A DNA stretch of 64,000 nt from Fulvivirga lutea (GTDB lineage: Bacteria > Bacteroidota > Bacteroidia > Cytophagales > Cyclobacteriaceae), in the NCBI RefSeq assembly GCF_017068455.1, contig NZ_CP070608.1:2337488-2401487 (forward strand), in the 5' to 3' direction. The notes beneath the pieces are model-generated. The model saw only the letters and a program-made list of their open reading frames with translations, was not told the origin of the DNA and ran no database searches. This document shows positions 62,665-64,000 of this stretch, piece by piece (position 1 is the stretch's first letter; each line of letters opens with the position of its first letter). Both the position numbers and the translations under genes were made by a program.

Positions 62665-63279
62665 ATGACCAAATCAATAAATATTATATTACGACTATCT
62701 ATAGGTATAATGGCCATATTTCTTACTTATAAGATGGGTACTATTTTATTTAATGCGAGCACCGAAAATTTCAAGAAAATAAATGTATCAGGGATCGAAA
62801 TTACCAGCATTAATCAAGGGCATGTTTATCTATTAGATATTTATGCAAATAATAAACATTATGTGAAGAGTTTTACCAGTATAAATACGTTAGCAGACAT
62901 TCTAAATGAAATTTTAATCAATCCACTTCCTGCTGACTGGACTTCGTCACTACCACTTTCACTAAGTCAGTCAAGTGTTACCAATCAAATTGAGATAGAG
63001 GCCCCTAAGAATACAATTGAAAAGTTAAGAGTGAATGGAAAGCTTATCATGGGTTCGCAGGAAGATTCGGCAAACTTTAGCAAGATTTTGGGCTTGTTCT
63101 TTCTTGCAGGAAGTTTATTCCTCTTTATCACATGGTTACTATGGGTTATTAGTTTGATCAAACACCTAAATAAACATCATACCATCCAAAATTATCCTTT
63201 GAATAACACTGTAGCCGATGCTATAAATGGATGGAAATATATTTTAAGTGGATTTAAGAAGCCTGGTAAAAACCTGTAG
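62665..63279 (+). CDS. Unknown protein with two membrane helices
   Basis: A 204-residue protein, start placed at the ATG at 62665, 7 bases after the propeller gene (the frame runs back to 62596 inside that gene). A transmembrane helix lies at about residues 8-28 and a second near 150-172 (FFLAGSLFLFITWLLWVI), with a hydrophilic segment between, so the middle faces the periplasm. No family recognised. Probably co-transcribed with the two genes before it. Confidence 0.6.
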   Translation: MTKSINIILRLSIGIMAIFLTYKMGTILFNASTENFKKINVSGIEITSINQGHVYLLDIYANNKHYVKSFTSINTLADILNEILINPLPADWTSSLPLSLSQSSVTNQIEIEAPKNTIEKLRVNGKLIMGSQEDSANFSKILGLFFLAGSLFLFITWLLWVISLIKHLNKHHTIQNYPLNNTVADAINGWKYILSGFKKPGKNL

Positions 63280-63338
63280 TTCTAAAATATCACAACACTT
63301 TGAAAAAGTCTTAGCAAGCTTAACCAACTAAAAACAAA

Positions 63339-63365
63339 AAAACCTCACTGAATTAGTGAGGTTTT
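63339..63365. terminator. Bidirectional terminator beside tRNA-Cys
   Basis: AAAACCTCACT pairs with AGTGAGGTTTT around a 5-base loop, and on the minus strand T-rich sequence follows. It ends the tRNA-Cys transcript and probably the unknown-gene unit. Confidence 0.85.
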
Positions 63366-63367
63366 AG

Positions 63368-63438
63368 AGGCGCTGAGCGGATTCGAACCGCTGTAGAAGG
63401 TTTTGCAGACCTCTGCCTAGCCACTCGGCCACAGCGCC
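63368..63438 (-). tRNA. tRNA-Cys (GCA)
   Basis: On the minus strand a 71-base cloverleaf: acceptor GGCGCTG ... CAGCGCC, D loop GAGTGGCTAGGC, anticodon loop CTGCAAA with anticodon GCA and T loop GGTTCGAATCC. The discriminator is U, as expected for cysteine; CCA is not encoded. Confidence 0.95.
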
Positions 63439-63507
63439 ATTATTTAAATGAAGTCGCAAACTTATGCATTCTTTGCATTTACATCAATACTTTATTCTCT
63501 TTTATAA

Positions 63508-64000
63508 TTAAAGAATTGGCCTTATCGCATTCAAAACGGTCTCTGCTACAATTTTATGACCATCAACATTCGGGTGAATTCCATCAGCCAGGTTCAGGTG
63601 TTCATTACCGGCAACACCATCTAGCAAAAAGGGTATTAATATTGCATCGTTTTTCTGTGCAAGTTGAGGGAAGATGCTTCTAAACTCATTGGAATACTCT
63701 TCACCCAGGTTGGGCGGCACCATCATACCTGCAATTACAAGCTGAACATCTGGGTTTTTGGCCTTTACTTTATCAATAATTGCCTGTAGATTCTTCTTCG
63801 TTTGATCTAATGGCAGACCACGCAGTCCATCATTCGCACCAAGTTCCAGAACAAAAATGTCTACAGGCTTTTTTAAAATCCAATCCAACCGATTAAGTCC
63901 ACCAGCAGTTGTTTCTCCACTTAATCCTGCATTTATAATTTCATATTCTTTTGAGCCATCATTTAATTTTTCCTCGATTAATGCGGGGAAGGCTTGCTCT
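63508..64000 (-). CDS. Arylesterase / lysophospholipase L1-like SGNH hydrolase (5' end outside window)
   Basis: The last 163 codons of a GDSL/SGNH esterase of the TesA type; the frame stays open to the window edge beyond the internal ATG at 63888. Block II is INAGLSGETTAGGLNR, block III ELGANDGLRGLP and block V DGIHPNVDGHK, giving the catalytic Asp-His pair; the nucleophile serine block lies outside. It probably hydrolyses short acyl or aryl esters in the periplasm. Upstream neighbours are not visible. Confidence 0.88.
   Translation of the reverse strand, partial: EQAFPALIEEKLNDGSKEYEIINAGLSGETTAGGLNRLDWILKKPVDIFVLELGANDGLRGLPLDQTKKNLQAIIDKVKAKNPDVQLVIAGMMVPPNLGEEYSNEFRSIFPQLAQKNDAILIPFLLDGVAGNEHLNLADGIHPNVDGHKIVAETVLNAIRPIL

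Overview
The window is 64 kb of an AT-rich chromosome from the phylum Bacteroidota, most likely a marine-type Cytophagales relative; the genus cannot be fixed from sequence alone. The evidence is a type III glutamine synthetase, DUF4252 and DUF2807 secreted proteins, an ECF sigma factor with a small anti-sigma-like partner, sensor kinases with TPR or propeller/Y_Y_Y sensor parts, short lipoproteins with SCDDD-type lipoboxes, and Bacteroidota-style -7 promoter boxes (TA-N2-TTTG) with weak or absent Shine-Dalgarno sequences. I see no rRNA, phage, transposase or CRISPR array; most of the window is core and housekeeping genome.

Layout. 1-12 kb: a 3-hydroxyacyl-CoA dehydrogenase fragment, small membrane and DinB-like proteins, a TPR histidine kinase, a sodium:solute symporter with two small paralogous membrane proteins, a thioesterase, a pullulanase, a degenerate TraB/GumN protein and an SF1 helicase. 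12-16 kb: thioredoxin, cell-surface proteins, a HExxH protein and the PdeM phosphoesterase. 16-21 kb: palindromic repeats, then a co-directional sigma / anti-sigma / three DUF4252 / ABC transporter block. 21-27.6 kb: surface proteins, an amidohydrolase/D-threonine aldolase pair, a TerB-like protein, a DUF2807 protein and a DUF2062 protein.

27.6-35.8 kb is the most notable region: two divergent units that together encode a complete route to 2-aminoethylphosphonate (PEP mutase, phosphonopyruvate decarboxylase, AEP aminotransferase), a separate nucleotidyltransferase, a CDP-alcohol phosphotransferase whose active-site motif resembles eukaryotic choline/ethanolamine phosphotransferases, a HAD phosphatase and an LtaS-like membrane transferase. 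My inference is that the cell activates AEP as CMP-AEP, builds a phosphonolipid with it, and may pass the head group on to another acceptor.

36-47.5 kb holds a lipoprotein, a large propeller histidine kinase, a GRDP-like gene preceded by an unannotated 45-codon peptide gene with a Cys-containing tail (40748-40885), glutamine synthetase III, an S41 protease and a SulP transporter. 47.6-53.6 kb has an AraC regulator, lipoproteins, an NTF2-like protein, a PD-(D/E)XK-like protein next to tRNA-Leu, a small monooxygenase and a SAM hydrolase. 53.7-61.3 kb is a housekeeping run (PhoH, GNAT, ComEC, crotonase, histone-deacetylase-like protein, SdpI, RecQ). 61.3-64 kb carries REP-like repeats, three unrecognised genes, tRNA-Cys and an arylesterase cut by the window end.
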